Origin: Candidatus Rhodoferax odensensis | GTDB lineage: Bacteria > Pseudomonadota > Gammaproteobacteria > Burkholderiales > Burkholderiaceae_C | Direction: 5' to 3' | Assembly: GCA_016718405.1 (NCBI GenBank) | Contig: JADKDJ010000006.1 | Span: 62,001 to 126,000 of the forward strand | DNA: 64,000 nucleotides | Shown here: piece after piece, positions 33,881-42,360 of the stretch | Layout of the letters: each line of letters begins with the position of its first letter | Position numbering within the stretch: the stretch's first letter is position 1 | Translations under genes and position numbers: made by a program | The notes under the pieces: model-generated | Told to the model about the DNA's origin: nothing | The model's database searches: none | What the model saw: only the letters and a program-made list of their open reading frames with translations

Positions 33881-35599
33881 TCAAGCGAGAAGGCTTTTTG
33901 CCACCGCTTCGGCCACCCGAATGCCATCCACCCCGGCGGACAAGATGCCACCGGCGTAGCTGGCCCCTTCACCGGCCGGGTAGAGGCCGCGCGTGTTGAC
34001 GCTTTGAAAGTCGTCGCCGCGCGGCATCTTCAATGGTGAGGAGGTGCGCGTCTCGACCCCGGTGAGCACCGCATCGGGCATGTCAAAACCCTTGATCTTT
34101 CGCCCAAACAGGGGCAACGCCTCGCGTATCGCGGCGATGGCATAGCCGGGCAGGGCGTCGCTCAAGTCGCCCAGTTTCACGCCTGGTTTGTAGGACGGCT
34201 CGACGCCGCCCAGTTGTGCGGAGGCTTGCTGGGCCAGGAAGTCACCCACCAACTGCCCCGGCGCCTGGTAGTTGGCGCCACCCAGCACATAGGCGTGGGA
34301 TTCGAGCTGGCGCTGCAACACGATGCCGGCCAGCGGGTGGCGCGCCATAGCGCCTTGCGGGCTGGCGCCGGCTGCGGTGGCGATGCTCTCAGCCAAGGCG
34401 GCGGTGTCGTCCGGAAAGTCGCTCGGCTCAATGCCCACCACGATGCCGGCATTGGCATTACGCTCATTGCGCGAATACTGGCTCATACCATTCGTCACAA
34501 CCCGGCCGGGCTCGGACGTGGCCGCCACTACCGTGCCACCTGGGCACATGCAAAAGCTGTAGACCGAGCGGCCATTGCTGGCATGGTGCACCAGCTTGTA
34601 GTCGGCTGCGCCCAGGCTGGGGTGCCCGGCATGGCGGCCCCAGCGAGCGCGGTCGATCACGCTTTGCGGGTGTTCGATGCGAAAGCCGATCGAAAACGGC
34701 TTGGCCTGCATTGCCACACCGCGCTGGTACAGCATGGCGCAGGTGTCGCGCGAGCTGTGGCCCAGCGCCAGCACCACGTGGTCGGCGCGCAAGTCGTACG
34801 AGATGCCGGTGGCCTGGTTCTCCACGATCAAGCCACGCACCTGCCGACCCGCCGGGCCGTCCTCAATCAACAGATCGGTCACGCGTTGCTGAAAGCGAAT
34901 CTCGCCACCGAGCGCGATGATCTGCTCGCGCAGGTTCTCAACCACCTTGACCAGCTTGAACGTGCCAATGTGCGGGTGCGCCTCAAACAGGATTTCAGGC
35001 GGCGCACCGGCTTGCACAAACTCGTTCATCACCTTGCGCCCCAGGTGGCGCGGGTCCTTGATCTGACTGTACAGCTTGCCGTCGGAAAACGTCCCGGCGC
35101 CGCCCTCGCCAAACTGTACGTTCGACTCGGGGTTGAGCACACCTTTGCGCCACAGGCCCCAGGTGTCCTTGGTGCGTTCACGCACCGTCTTGCCGCGCTC
35201 CAGCACGATCGGCTTGAAGCCCATCTGTGCCAGCACCAGCGCCGCAAAAATACCGCAAGGCCCAAAACCCACGACCACCGGACGCACAGGCAGATCAGTG
35301 GGCGCGCGGCCTACCGGGTAGTAGGTCATGTCCGGGGTGGGCTGGATGTGGGGGTTGCCGGCGAACTTGGCCAGCAAGGTCGTCTCCAGGGTCGAGGCTT
35401 CACCCGTGGACCCCGAGGCCACCACAACATCGACGATGTAGACCTTGATCAGCTCGACCTTGCGGGCGTCGAAGCTGCGCTTGAAGACCGTGAAATCGAC
35501 CAGTTGGTCGCTGGAGATACCCAGCGTTTTGACAATCAAAGCGGGCAGCGCGTCGAGCGCGTGGTCCAGCGGCAGTTTGAGTTCGGTCAGGCGAATCAT
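33881..35599 (-). CDS. FAD-dependent dehydrogenase, COG2509 family
   Basis: A 572-residue flavoprotein. After an N-terminal ~90-residue domain, a Rossmann FAD motif appears as VVGFGPCGIFAALVLAQMG with VLERGKTVRERTKD; GEGGAGTFSDGKLYSQIKD and the C-terminal GLYPAGEGASYAGGILSAGVDGIRVAE complete the COG2509 pattern. The ATG at 35599 gives MIRLTELKLPLDHALD, a conserved start; the frame is open further upstream but without support. The biochemical role of this family is not established. Confidence 0.88.
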   Translation of the reverse strand: MIRLTELKLPLDHALDALPALIVKTLGISSDQLVDFTVFKRSFDARKVELIKVYIVDVVVASGSTGEASTLETTLLAKFAGNPHIQPTPDMTYYPVGRAPTDLPVRPVVVGFGPCGIFAALVLAQMGFKPIVLERGKTVRERTKDTWGLWRKGVLNPESNVQFGEGGAGTFSDGKLYSQIKDPRHLGRKVMNEFVQAGAPPEILFEAHPHIGTFKLVKVVENLREQIIALGGEIRFQQRVTDLLIEDGPAGRQVRGLIVENQATGISYDLRADHVVLALGHSSRDTCAMLYQRGVAMQAKPFSIGFRIEHPQSVIDRARWGRHAGHPSLGAADYKLVHHASNGRSVYSFCMCPGGTVVAATSEPGRVVTNGMSQYSRNERNANAGIVVGIEPSDFPDDTAALAESIATAAGASPQGAMARHPLAGIVLQRQLESHAYVLGGANYQAPGQLVGDFLAQQASAQLGGVEPSYKPGVKLGDLSDALPGYAIAAIREALPLFGRKIKGFDMPDAVLTGVETRTSSPLKMPRGDDFQSVNTRGLYPAGEGASYAGGILSAGVDGIRVAEAVAKSLLA

Positions 35600-35685
35600 G
35601 GTGGCGGGCAATGGCTTGTGTTGATCAAGCAGATTGGCGGGAAGCTGACCCTGCCTGGCTGGTCGCCCGGCAGGATGGATGCGGC

Positions 35686-36603
35686 TCAGGCTGGCAGGAA
35701 TCCTTCGATCGACAAATAGCGCTCGCCGGTGTCGTAGTTGAAGCCCAGCACGGTGGCGCCAGCTGGCAGCTCGGGCAGTTTTTGAGCAATGGCGGCCAGC
35801 GTGGCGCCGCTGGAGATGCCCACCAACATGCCCTCCTCGCGCGCGCAACGGCGCGCCATCTCGCGCGCGGGCTCGGCGTCGACCTGGATCACGCCGTCGA
35901 GCAGGGCGGTATGCAGGTTGACCGGAATGAAGCCGGCGCCGATGCCCTGAATCGGATGCGGCGCTGGCGCACCACCCGAGATCACAGGCGATGCGGCAGG
36001 CTCTACTGCAAACACCTTGAGTTGTGGCCACTTGGCCTTGAGCACCTGGGCGCAGCCGGTGATGTGGCCGCCGGTGCCGACGCCGGTGATCAGCACATCC
36101 AGCCCCTGGGGAAAGTCGGCCAGGATTTCTTGCGCCGTGGTGCGCACATGGATGTCGATGTTGGCGGGGTTCTCGAACTGCTGCGGAATCCAGGAATTGG
36201 GCGTGGCCTCGATCAGCTCCTGGGCGCGCGCGATGGCGCCCTTCATGCCCTTTTCGCGTGGCGTCAGGTCAAACGTCGCGCCATAGGCCAACATCAGGCG
36301 GCGTCGTTCCACGGACATGCTGTCAGGCATCACGAGCACCAGCTTGTAGCCTTTGACGGCGGCCACCATGGCCAGCCCGACGCCAGTGTTGCCGGAGGTG
36401 GGCTCGATGATGGTGGCGCCCGGTTTGAGCGCCCCGGACTGCTCGGCCGCTTCCACCATCGACAAAGCAATGCGATCCTTGATCGAGCCCCCAGGGTTGC
36501 TGCGTTCGGACTTGATCCAGACCTCGGAGCCGGCGCCAAACAGGCGGTTGATTCGCACGTGGGGGGTGTTGCCAATGGTCTGCAGAATGTTTTCAGTTTT
36601 CAT
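35686..36603 (-). CDS. cysK: Cysteine synthase (O-acetylserine sulfhydrylase)
   Basis: A 305-residue PLP enzyme making cysteine from O-acetylserine and sulfide. The PLP lysine lies in NPGGSIKDRI, the substrate loop is TSGNTG, the phosphate-binding loop is GTGGHITG, and the C-terminal GISSGA is present. The N-terminus MKTENILQTIGNTPHVRINRLF fits CysK better than CysM. It is followed by the COG2509 gene on the same strand 86 bp downstream. Transcription runs away from rnpB. Confidence 0.9.
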   Translation of the reverse strand: MKTENILQTIGNTPHVRINRLFGAGSEVWIKSERSNPGGSIKDRIALSMVEAAEQSGALKPGATIIEPTSGNTGVGLAMVAAVKGYKLVLVMPDSMSVERRRLMLAYGATFDLTPREKGMKGAIARAQELIEATPNSWIPQQFENPANIDIHVRTTAQEILADFPQGLDVLITGVGTGGHITGCAQVLKAKWPQLKVFAVEPAASPVISGGAPAPHPIQGIGAGFIPVNLHTALLDGVIQVDAEPAREMARRCAREEGMLVGISSGATLAAIAQKLPELPAGATVLGFNYDTGERYLSIEGFLPA

Positions 36604-36671
36604 GGTGGGCTCAGTTGTTTGGTCGAAATAGGCGTAGCGAAGTGCAATTGTGGACGAGATGTTCTACCGGT

Positions 36672-36703
36672 TTGCGCATATCCATATCGCCTGCGGCGAT
36701 AAT
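36672..36703 (+). promoter_or_regulatory. Candidate promoter of rnpB
   Basis: GATAAT at 36698-36703 lies ten bases before the predicted RNA 5' end. The best -35-like hexamer is TTGCGC at 36672-36677, which leaves a long 20-bp spacer, so the -35 assignment is weak. Confidence 0.35.
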
Positions 36704-36712
36704 CGCCCGGTG

Positions 36713-37201
36713 AAGCCCACCAGACTGTCGCTGGTGCAAGCCGTAAGGCCGACGCGCAAGCGCCGGGTGGAAACACCGCACTGGAGGAACGTCCGGACTG
36801 CATAGGGCAGCGTAGCAGCTAACGGCTGTCCACTGAAACCCGCGCGCGCAAGTGCGCGGCATAAGGTGAGGATCAGAGCAACAGAGACGAGTCCGAGCGT
36901 AGATGTGCCCATGCGGGTGTTCTGCGGTTTGCCGACGCAAGTTGGCGCGGCTGGCGCAAGCCAGACGGTTGCTGGCGCAAGCCAGCGACGACGCAGCCAC
37001 CCCGGGCGCAAAGCGCCCGGGGTGAAACGGGCAATCTCTACGCGCAGCAATACCAAGTAGGCCAGCGTTGATGGGGCCCCCAGAGCTGGCGGGTAGGTAG
37101 CACCGAGCCGCTGGGTGACCAGCGGCCCAGATTAATGACAGTCACTTTGGTGCGCCCGCAAGGACGTACCGTTGCACAGAATCCGGCTTATCGGTGGGCT
37201 T
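36713..37201 (+). ncRNA. rnpB: RNase P RNA (M1 RNA, bacterial type A) with enlarged P12 arm
   Basis: The catalytic RNA that matures tRNA 5' ends. Ends are set by the P1 helix: AAGCCCACC at 36713-36721 pairs with GGTGGGCTT at 37193-37201. Conserved core elements are GGAGGAACGTCCGGACTGC, ATAGGGCAG, CAACAGAGA, and near the 3' end CACAGAATCCGGCTTATCGG. At ~489 nt it is over 100 nt longer than the E. coli RNA (377 nt). The excess lies at about 36920-37030 in the position of P12, where two copies of CTGGCGCAAGCCAG and a 10-bp CCCCGGGCGC stem occur. Open frames across this region are not genes. Confidence 0.93.
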
Positions 37202-37222
37202 CACACTTTTCTGGCGGCAAGC

Positions 37223-38041
37223 TCAAAACCGCTCATGCGGCCGCAAATACCGCCACTGCCCGATCGGCAACGATGTCAGCAGCACGCGACCAATGCGAAT
37301 GCGCTTCATGCTGAGAATCTTCAGGCCGACGCGTTCACACAGATAGGCAATCAGGCCTGGATGGGTGCCCTTGACGGCGAAGCGCAGCTTGCTCTTGCCC
37401 TCAAAGCTGCTGTTGACGCTAACCTTGACGCGCGGCAGCGGGTGACCGTCCGAGCTGAGGCCCTGGTTGAGACGCTGCAAGACATCCGGTGACGCTTCGC
37501 CCTCAATCTCGACGATGACCTCATGCTCGATCACGCCCGCGTCTTCGACCAGCTTTCGCTCCACGCGCCAATCCTGCGTAAACACCAGCAGGCCGCCGGC
37601 GCCCTTTTCAAGTGGCACGGGCGCGCTCAGATTGGCAAAGTGCCGTTTGAGCACTTGCACGCCCGCGGCGTCATCGCGGGCGTGCGCGGTGGGGCTGAGC
37701 AGTTGGCGCGCCGAGCGCTTGGACGCACGGGGTGGGTGTGACTTACCGCGCGGAGCGGGGTCTTCGTCGTCATCTTCCCCATCGCTGTAGCCCGGCGGTT
37801 TGTGCAGCAGTAGCGTGACTTCCGGGAGGGTCATCAGGCTGGCGTTCTTGTCCAGTTCAATCCTTTGCTTGAGTACCCGGAACTGGGGCTCTTCCACCAC
37901 CTTGCCGTCCACGCGGACCCAGCCGCCTTCGATGTACTGCTCGGCCTCGCGGCGCGAGCAGGGCACCAGTTCAGCCACGCGCTTGGCCAGACGCACATCG
38001 GGCCGCGCACCGGGTGCAGGCGGTTTGTTGGAATCCATCAT
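37223..38041 (-). CDS. RsuA/RluF-type pseudouridine synthase homologue with altered active site
   Basis: A 272-residue protein: S4 RNA-binding domain at about residues 15-65 (RLAKRVAELVPCSRREAEQYIEGGWVRVDGKVV), a charged linker (~85-125), then a pseudouridine-synthase domain (VTLLLHKPPGY, KGTHPGLIAYLCERVGLKILSMKRIRIG). The catalytic GRLD motif reads VPLE here, with Glu145 in place of Asp, and the usual KxYxV reads HEVIV, losing the conserved Tyr. So catalysis is doubtful, although an RNA-binding role remains possible. The ATG at 38041 is used; the open frame upstream is repeat-derived. Confidence 0.8.
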   Translation of the reverse strand: MMDSNKPPAPGARPDVRLAKRVAELVPCSRREAEQYIEGGWVRVDGKVVEEPQFRVLKQRIELDKNASLMTLPEVTLLLHKPPGYSDGEDDDEDPAPRGKSHPPRASKRSARQLLSPTAHARDDAAGVQVLKRHFANLSAPVPLEKGAGGLLVFTQDWRVERKLVEDAGVIEHEVIVEIEGEASPDVLQRLNQGLSSDGHPLPRVKVSVNSSFEGKSKLRFAVKGTHPGLIAYLCERVGLKILSMKRIRIGRVLLTSLPIGQWRYLRPHERF

Positions 38042-38070
38042 GCGCGGATGGTAACCGCGAGACCCCAACA

Positions 38071-38129
38071 TCCGACGATCGGTTGAGGACAGAGCTTCGC
38101 TACGCTCCGGTCTGTCCCGCAATGTCTCA
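38071..38129 (-). repeat. TGAGA/GGGACAG hairpin repeat, copy 3
   Basis: Read leftward it starts TGAGACATTGCGGGACAG and ends CTCTGTCCTCAACCGATCG. It begins three bases after the mtfA stop and ends about 30 bp before the next start, the same arrangement as copy 2 before pyrC. Its open frame reads LRDRPERSEALSSTDRR. Confidence 0.75.
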
Positions 38130-38131
38130 GA

Positions 38132-38950
38132 TTACCAACTCAGTGGATTGAGGCGATAGAACTGCGAGAGTTCGCGAAACAGTGCTGGGTGTTGGGTCGC
38201 CATTTGCTGCGGCTGCTCGAAGAACACCTCGCTGGCGACGGCAAAAAACTCAGCCGGGTCGGTGGCGCCGTAGTCGTTGAGCAGGGACGCCTGGCCCTGC
38301 GCGGCACGCGCCTGCAGTTGTGCGAACTCGGTGCCCAGAACCTGCGCCCAGCGTGCGTAGTAGTCGCGCCGCGCCAGCACGGGAGCGCCATTGGCGCTGC
38401 CGGTTTCCTGATCGAGCTGGTGCGCGAATTCATGGATCACCACGTTCTGCCCGTTGTTGGGTGCTGCCGCGCCCTGCAGCGTGTCCTGCCAGGACAGGAT
38501 CACCTGCCCCTGCGACCACGATTCACCGGATAGCACCTGGTGACCGTTGTGTGCCACGCCGCTGCCGTCCGTGTGACCGCGATTGACCACGAAGCTGCCA
38601 GGGTAGACCAGGATCTGGCGCAGATTGGGGTAGTAGCCACGTGGGCGATTGAGCAGCAGCAGACACGCTTGGGCGGCGATGGTGACGCGCATCTCGTCGG
38701 TGACGTCGAGACCCTGGCAGCCGATGAACGGCTTCTCGGCCAAAAACACCTGAATGTGCTGCTTGAGCTGGAGTTGCAAATCGGCCGGCAGCGAGCGCAC
38801 ATAGGGCACGCGGCGCTTCAGAATCTCACGCCAGGCCGCGGGGAAGGGACGCGTGCGAATTCGTTGGCGTCGGCGCTCGGTCAACCAGGGCTGGCCCACC
38901 AACCACAGCAGAAACAGCAAGCCCAGGCCGAAGAGGAGGAGTGCGGGCAA
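38132..38950 (-). CDS. mtfA: MtfA family zinc peptidase
   Basis: A 272-residue protein with an N-terminal hydrophobic anchor (ALLLFGLGLLFLLWLVGQPWL) and the zinc motif VIHEFAHQLDQETGSANG. MtfA in E. coli binds the Mlc repressor and has aminopeptidase activity, affecting glucose PTS control; whether that holds here is unknown. The sequence PLADLQLQLKQHIQVFLAEK-like region and GYYPNLRQILVYPGSF match the family. The gene precedes the degenerate pseudouridine synthase on the same strand with a hairpin repeat between them. Confidence 0.88.
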   Translation of the reverse strand: MPALLLFGLGLLFLLWLVGQPWLTERRRQRIRTRPFPAAWREILKRRVPYVRSLPADLQLQLKQHIQVFLAEKPFIGCQGLDVTDEMRVTIAAQACLLLLNRPRGYYPNLRQILVYPGSFVVNRGHTDGSGVAHNGHQVLSGESWSQGQVILSWQDTLQGAAAPNNGQNVVIHEFAHQLDQETGSANGAPVLARRDYYARWAQVLGTEFAQLQARAAQGQASLLNDYGATDPAEFFAVASEVFFEQPQQMATQHPALFRELSQFYRLNPLSW

Positions 38951-39041
38951 GAGACAGTTCCGGGCGTTGCGGTGAGGAACCCCCTAGCTGGGCACGGGTA
39001 GCGCCCTTTTCAAGTGCAGTGCGTATACCGCCCGCGTATCC

Positions 39042-40694
39042 TCAGGGCGGCATGGCTTCAAGCCGCGCCACATGCGCCAGCAGCGAGCGCTTGGCCACCG
39101 GCCACATGCGCGGCGGTACCTCTGCATAGGCCAGCGCTACCCAGTCGTCGGGCGAGCCCTGCGGCAGCGTTTGCATGGCGCGCAGGACCTTGGCCTCGCG
39201 CTGGAGGCGATGCGCTTTCAGGTGGGCAATGGCGTCGACCGCCTGACCCATGACGTAGCCGTGCGCTGGCAGGATGAACTCGATGTGGTGCTGCACGCAG
39301 GCCGCGCTCAGGGTGTCGAGCGAATCCAGGTAGGCCGTCATGTCGCCGTCCGGCGGATCAATCACGGTGGTGCTGCCGTTGAGGATGTGGTCGCCGCTGA
39401 ACAGCAGGCCATCTTCGAGCAGTATCAGGCAGAGGTGGTTGGCGGCGTGGCCGGGTGTGTAGATCACCTTCAACGTGTGCACCCAATCGGGCTCCAACCC
39501 TTTGGGGGTGAGCGCCAGCAGCTCCTGATTATGTAGCGTACGGTCAGGCGTAAAGACGCAGGCCGCGCGCGCGGTGGGCGCCGATGGCAGGCCCAGAATC
39601 GGGGGTGGCTTGGTGCACAAAGCTTGCAGTGGTTGCGCACCCGGCGAATGGTCGGGGTGTGAGTGCGTGCAGACGATCATGCGGATGTCACCATTGGCTG
39701 CGCGCCAGAGCTTGTGCAGATGCTCCGGGTCGGCCGGACCGGGGTCGATCACCAGGTACCCGGTGCGCGGGTCGCCCACCAGGTAACTGTTGGTGCCGGG
39801 CCCGGTCATGTAGCCGGGGTTGGGCGCGGTCAGGCGCATCACGTTTTGCAGCAATGGCACCGGCTGCTGGCTCTGCCAGTCCAGTGTGTGCACAATCTGG
39901 CCGTCCGGGCTGACCAGGGCCAGCTCGCCATAGGGCAAATCGCATTCCATGTAGCGCGCCTCTTTACCGGCCAGCCAGCCCGCACGCGGGCAACTGGACC
40001 ACAGCGGTTGTTCGGTTGCGGCGCAGGCCTGCAACACAGCGTCCACGTTGGTGTAGTGCTGCAGCCGCTGTAGCGTGCGCACGGTGGGAAAGATCATGAA
40101 AAAGTCCCCCGCCTTGTGGCGCGCCAGCGCATCGGCGGCTGCTACCCATATCGGCTCGAACTGTTCAGTCTCGTCTGCCACCGGCGTTTGATTCGCCGGC
40201 ATGCGGGCGACCAGAAAGGGCACCTCAAAGCGGCGCGGCAGGTCGCGGTCGGTGGTCCAGTGCGCCAGCACAAACACTTCGTTGGCCATCAGCGTCAGGC
40301 CGCGCGCCTGGCACTGCGTCGCGAAGGGTTGCTGACGGTCGAGCGCTGCGATGTCGGCCTGATCGGCCAAAGTGCCGTCGGCATGGCGGGCCAGCAGAAT
40401 GCCCAGCTCCTCATAGCTCTCACGGATGGCGGCGATGGCCTGGGTCAGATGCAAGTCGCTTTGCGTCGCGCGACGGCTCGCCAGGCCGTGCGCCCGGGCG
40501 TCGGCCGGGTCGATGCCGCCGCCCGGAAACACGTACGCGCCCGGCGCAAAGCTGGCGCTGGCGCTGCGGCGTGTCATCAGCACCTGCAGCCCCTGTTCGG
40601 TGTCGCGCATCAGCAGCACCGTGGCGGCGGCTCGCGCGGGGGCGGGCTCCCTTTGGGTGTGCAGGAGTTGTTGCGCTCGAACCATGCGGGCCAT
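39042..40694 (-). CDS. NUDIX hydrolase - metallo-beta-lactamase fusion protein
   Basis: About 550 residues from the ATG at 40694 (another at 40685). The N-terminal half is a NUDIX domain: VLMTRRSASASFAPGAYVFPGGG and the box AIAAIRESYEELGILL, with a long insert between them as in NUDT19-type CoA diphosphatases. The C-terminal half is an MBL-fold hydrolase with CTHSHPDHSPGAQPL (HxHxDH), TPGHAANHLCL and LFSGDHIL, closest to LACTB2-like proteins, followed by a small helical end. One chain with two hydrolase sites suggests sequential action, perhaps on CoA derivatives or nucleic acid, but the substrate is unknown. Confidence 0.85.
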   Translation of the reverse strand: MARMVRAQQLLHTQREPAPARAAATVLLMRDTEQGLQVLMTRRSASASFAPGAYVFPGGGIDPADARAHGLASRRATQSDLHLTQAIAAIRESYEELGILLARHADGTLADQADIAALDRQQPFATQCQARGLTLMANEVFVLAHWTTDRDLPRRFEVPFLVARMPANQTPVADETEQFEPIWVAAADALARHKAGDFFMIFPTVRTLQRLQHYTNVDAVLQACAATEQPLWSSCPRAGWLAGKEARYMECDLPYGELALVSPDGQIVHTLDWQSQQPVPLLQNVMRLTAPNPGYMTGPGTNSYLVGDPRTGYLVIDPGPADPEHLHKLWRAANGDIRMIVCTHSHPDHSPGAQPLQALCTKPPPILGLPSAPTARAACVFTPDRTLHNQELLALTPKGLEPDWVHTLKVIYTPGHAANHLCLILLEDGLLFSGDHILNGSTTVIDPPDGDMTAYLDSLDTLSAACVQHHIEFILPAHGYVMGQAVDAIAHLKAHRLQREAKVLRAMQTLPQGSPDDWVALAYAEVPPRMWPVAKRSLLAHVARLEAMPP

Positions 40695-40767
40695 TTTGCC
40701 GTCAAAAGTGCGCGTCCAATCGTGCAGGGGGCCAATTGATACAAAGGGATGGGGCGATAATTCCCCG

Positions 40768-41643
40768 ATGCGAATCCGTTTCACCAAAATGCAGGGCGCG
40801 GGCAACGACTTTGTTGTGCTCGACGAGACGCGCGAGCGGCTTGGCTTGTCTGCCGCGCAGTACCGTTTTCTGGGTGATCGGCACTATGGCGTCGGTGCGG
40901 ATCAGATTTTGAGCGTACGCCCGTCGCCGGGGCCAGAGATCGACTTTGAATACGTCATCCACAACGCCGACGGTGCCGAGGTGGAGCAGTGTGGTAATGG
41001 CTCGCGCTGCTTCGCTCGCTTCGTGCGCGACCAGGGCCTGACGGACAAGGATGTGATCCGGGTGCAGACTCGGGGAGGAGTGATCGAGCCCGCGCTGCGC
41101 CCTGATGGCCGCGTCAGCGTCAACATGGGGCTGCCGGTGTTTGACTTGATGGACATTCCTTTTGATGCCGCTGGACTGCTGGCCACGCGCCAGGGCGACT
41201 GGAAGATGTGGCCACTGACGCTTGCTGGAGGCGATGCAGGTGCTCCTATTTCTGTAGCCGTTGTGTCCATGGGCAACCCGCATGCGGTGCTGCTGGTGCC
41301 CGATGTGGAGAGCGCGCCGGTGCCGACGCAAGGGCCCTTGATCGAACGCCACGAGCGCTTCCCCCGCCGCGTGAATGCCGGCTTTTTGCAGGTGCTGGAC
41401 CGCACCCATGTTCGCTTGCGTGTCTACGAGCGCGGCGCGGGCGAGACCCTGGCCTGTGGCACCGGCGCGTGCGCGGCGGTGGTGTGCGGTATCCGCTTGG
41501 GTTTGCTCGATGCGCGCGTCGATGTGCAGATGCGCGGCGGCACCCTTACGATTGAGTGGGCCGGCGACGGCGCGCCGGTCCTGATGACCGGCCCGGCCAC
41601 CACTGTTTTTACTGGCGAGATAGAGCTACCGGACCACCTATGA
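40768..41643 (+). CDS. dapF: Diaminopimelate epimerase
   Basis: A 291-residue cofactor-free racemase converting LL- to meso-diaminopimelate for lysine and peptidoglycan. The two catalytic cysteines are in NGSRCFARFV and LACGTGACA. ATG at 40768 gives the conserved MRIRFTKMQGAGNDFVV. The stop overlaps the start of the DUF484 gene by four bases (ATGA). The product is the amino acid added by MurE, encoded later in this window. Confidence 0.96.
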   Translation: MRIRFTKMQGAGNDFVVLDETRERLGLSAAQYRFLGDRHYGVGADQILSVRPSPGPEIDFEYVIHNADGAEVEQCGNGSRCFARFVRDQGLTDKDVIRVQTRGGVIEPALRPDGRVSVNMGLPVFDLMDIPFDAAGLLATRQGDWKMWPLTLAGGDAGAPISVAVVSMGNPHAVLLVPDVESAPVPTQGPLIERHERFPRRVNAGFLQVLDRTHVRLRVYERGAGETLACGTGACAAVVCGIRLGLLDARVDVQMRGGTLTIEWAGDGAPVLMTGPATTVFTGEIELPDHL

Positions 41644-42326
41644 CCTCTGCACTGACCCATCCGATTACCGAAGACGACATTGCCAACTACCTTGGCAACA
41701 CACCCGACTTCTTTGAGCGCCACGCCGAACTGCTGGCGGCCGTGCACCTGACCAGCCCGCACAACGGCCGTTCCGTCAGTCTGCAGGAGCGCCAGGCTGA
41801 CATGCTGCGCGACAAGATCAAGGCGCTGGAGCACCGGATCATGGACATGATTCGCAACGGCAACGAAAACGTGATCCTGGCCGACAAGCTGTTGCGCTGG
41901 GCGCGCACACTGTTCCTGACCCATGACGCAAGCGTGTTGCCGGAGCAGATCGCGGGCGAAATCAAACTGCAATTCGCGGTGCCTCAAGTGGGCATTCGGG
42001 TGTGGGGTGTCGGCGAGGCCTTTGCCCAGGCCAGTTTTGCGCAAGGTGTCAGCGACGACGCCAAGCTGTTTGCCTCATCGCTGACCGAACCGTTTTGCGG
42101 CGTCAACACCGGACTCGAGGCCGTCACTTGGCTGGAGGATCCGCAGGCCGTGACATCCCTGGCGCTGTTGCCATTGCGCCCCGGCGCGACCGGCGGCACA
42201 GCGCCGGCTTTTGGCATGCTGGTGCTGGCCTCGCCCGATGCGCAGCGTTTTCGCAGCGGCATTGGCACCGACTTTCTGGAACGCATCGCCGAATTGGCCA
42301 GCGCGGCTTTATCGCGTTTGCGCTGA
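41640..42326 (+). CDS. DUF484 family protein
   Basis: A 228-residue protein of unknown function in the conserved dapF-DUF484-xerC order known from many proteobacteria. N-terminal motif IANYLGNTPDFFERHAELLAAV and a predicted coiled-coil (QERQADMLRDKIKALEHRIMDMI) precede a GAF-like C-terminal half. It overlaps dapF by 4 bp and lies 34 bp before xerC. Confidence 0.9.
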   Translation: MTSALTHPITEDDIANYLGNTPDFFERHAELLAAVHLTSPHNGRSVSLQERQADMLRDKIKALEHRIMDMIRNGNENVILADKLLRWARTLFLTHDASVLPEQIAGEIKLQFAVPQVGIRVWGVGEAFAQASFAQGVSDDAKLFASSLTEPFCGVNTGLEAVTWLEDPQAVTSLALLPLRPGATGGTAPAFGMLVLASPDAQRFRSGIGTDFLERIAELASAALSRLR

Positions 42327-42360
42327 GGGCCGGAGCTCGCCCGGTGGATTCGGATTGACC

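Noticed and set aside
34214..35719. Long open frame on the plus strand over the COG2509 flavoprotein
   Set aside because: Antisense to a gene with FAD-binding motifs; His/Gln/Arg-rich translation without domains.
36611..37060. Open frames on both strands across the RNase P RNA
   Set aside because: The conserved RNA core and matching P1 ends show the region is rnpB; the frames are incidental.
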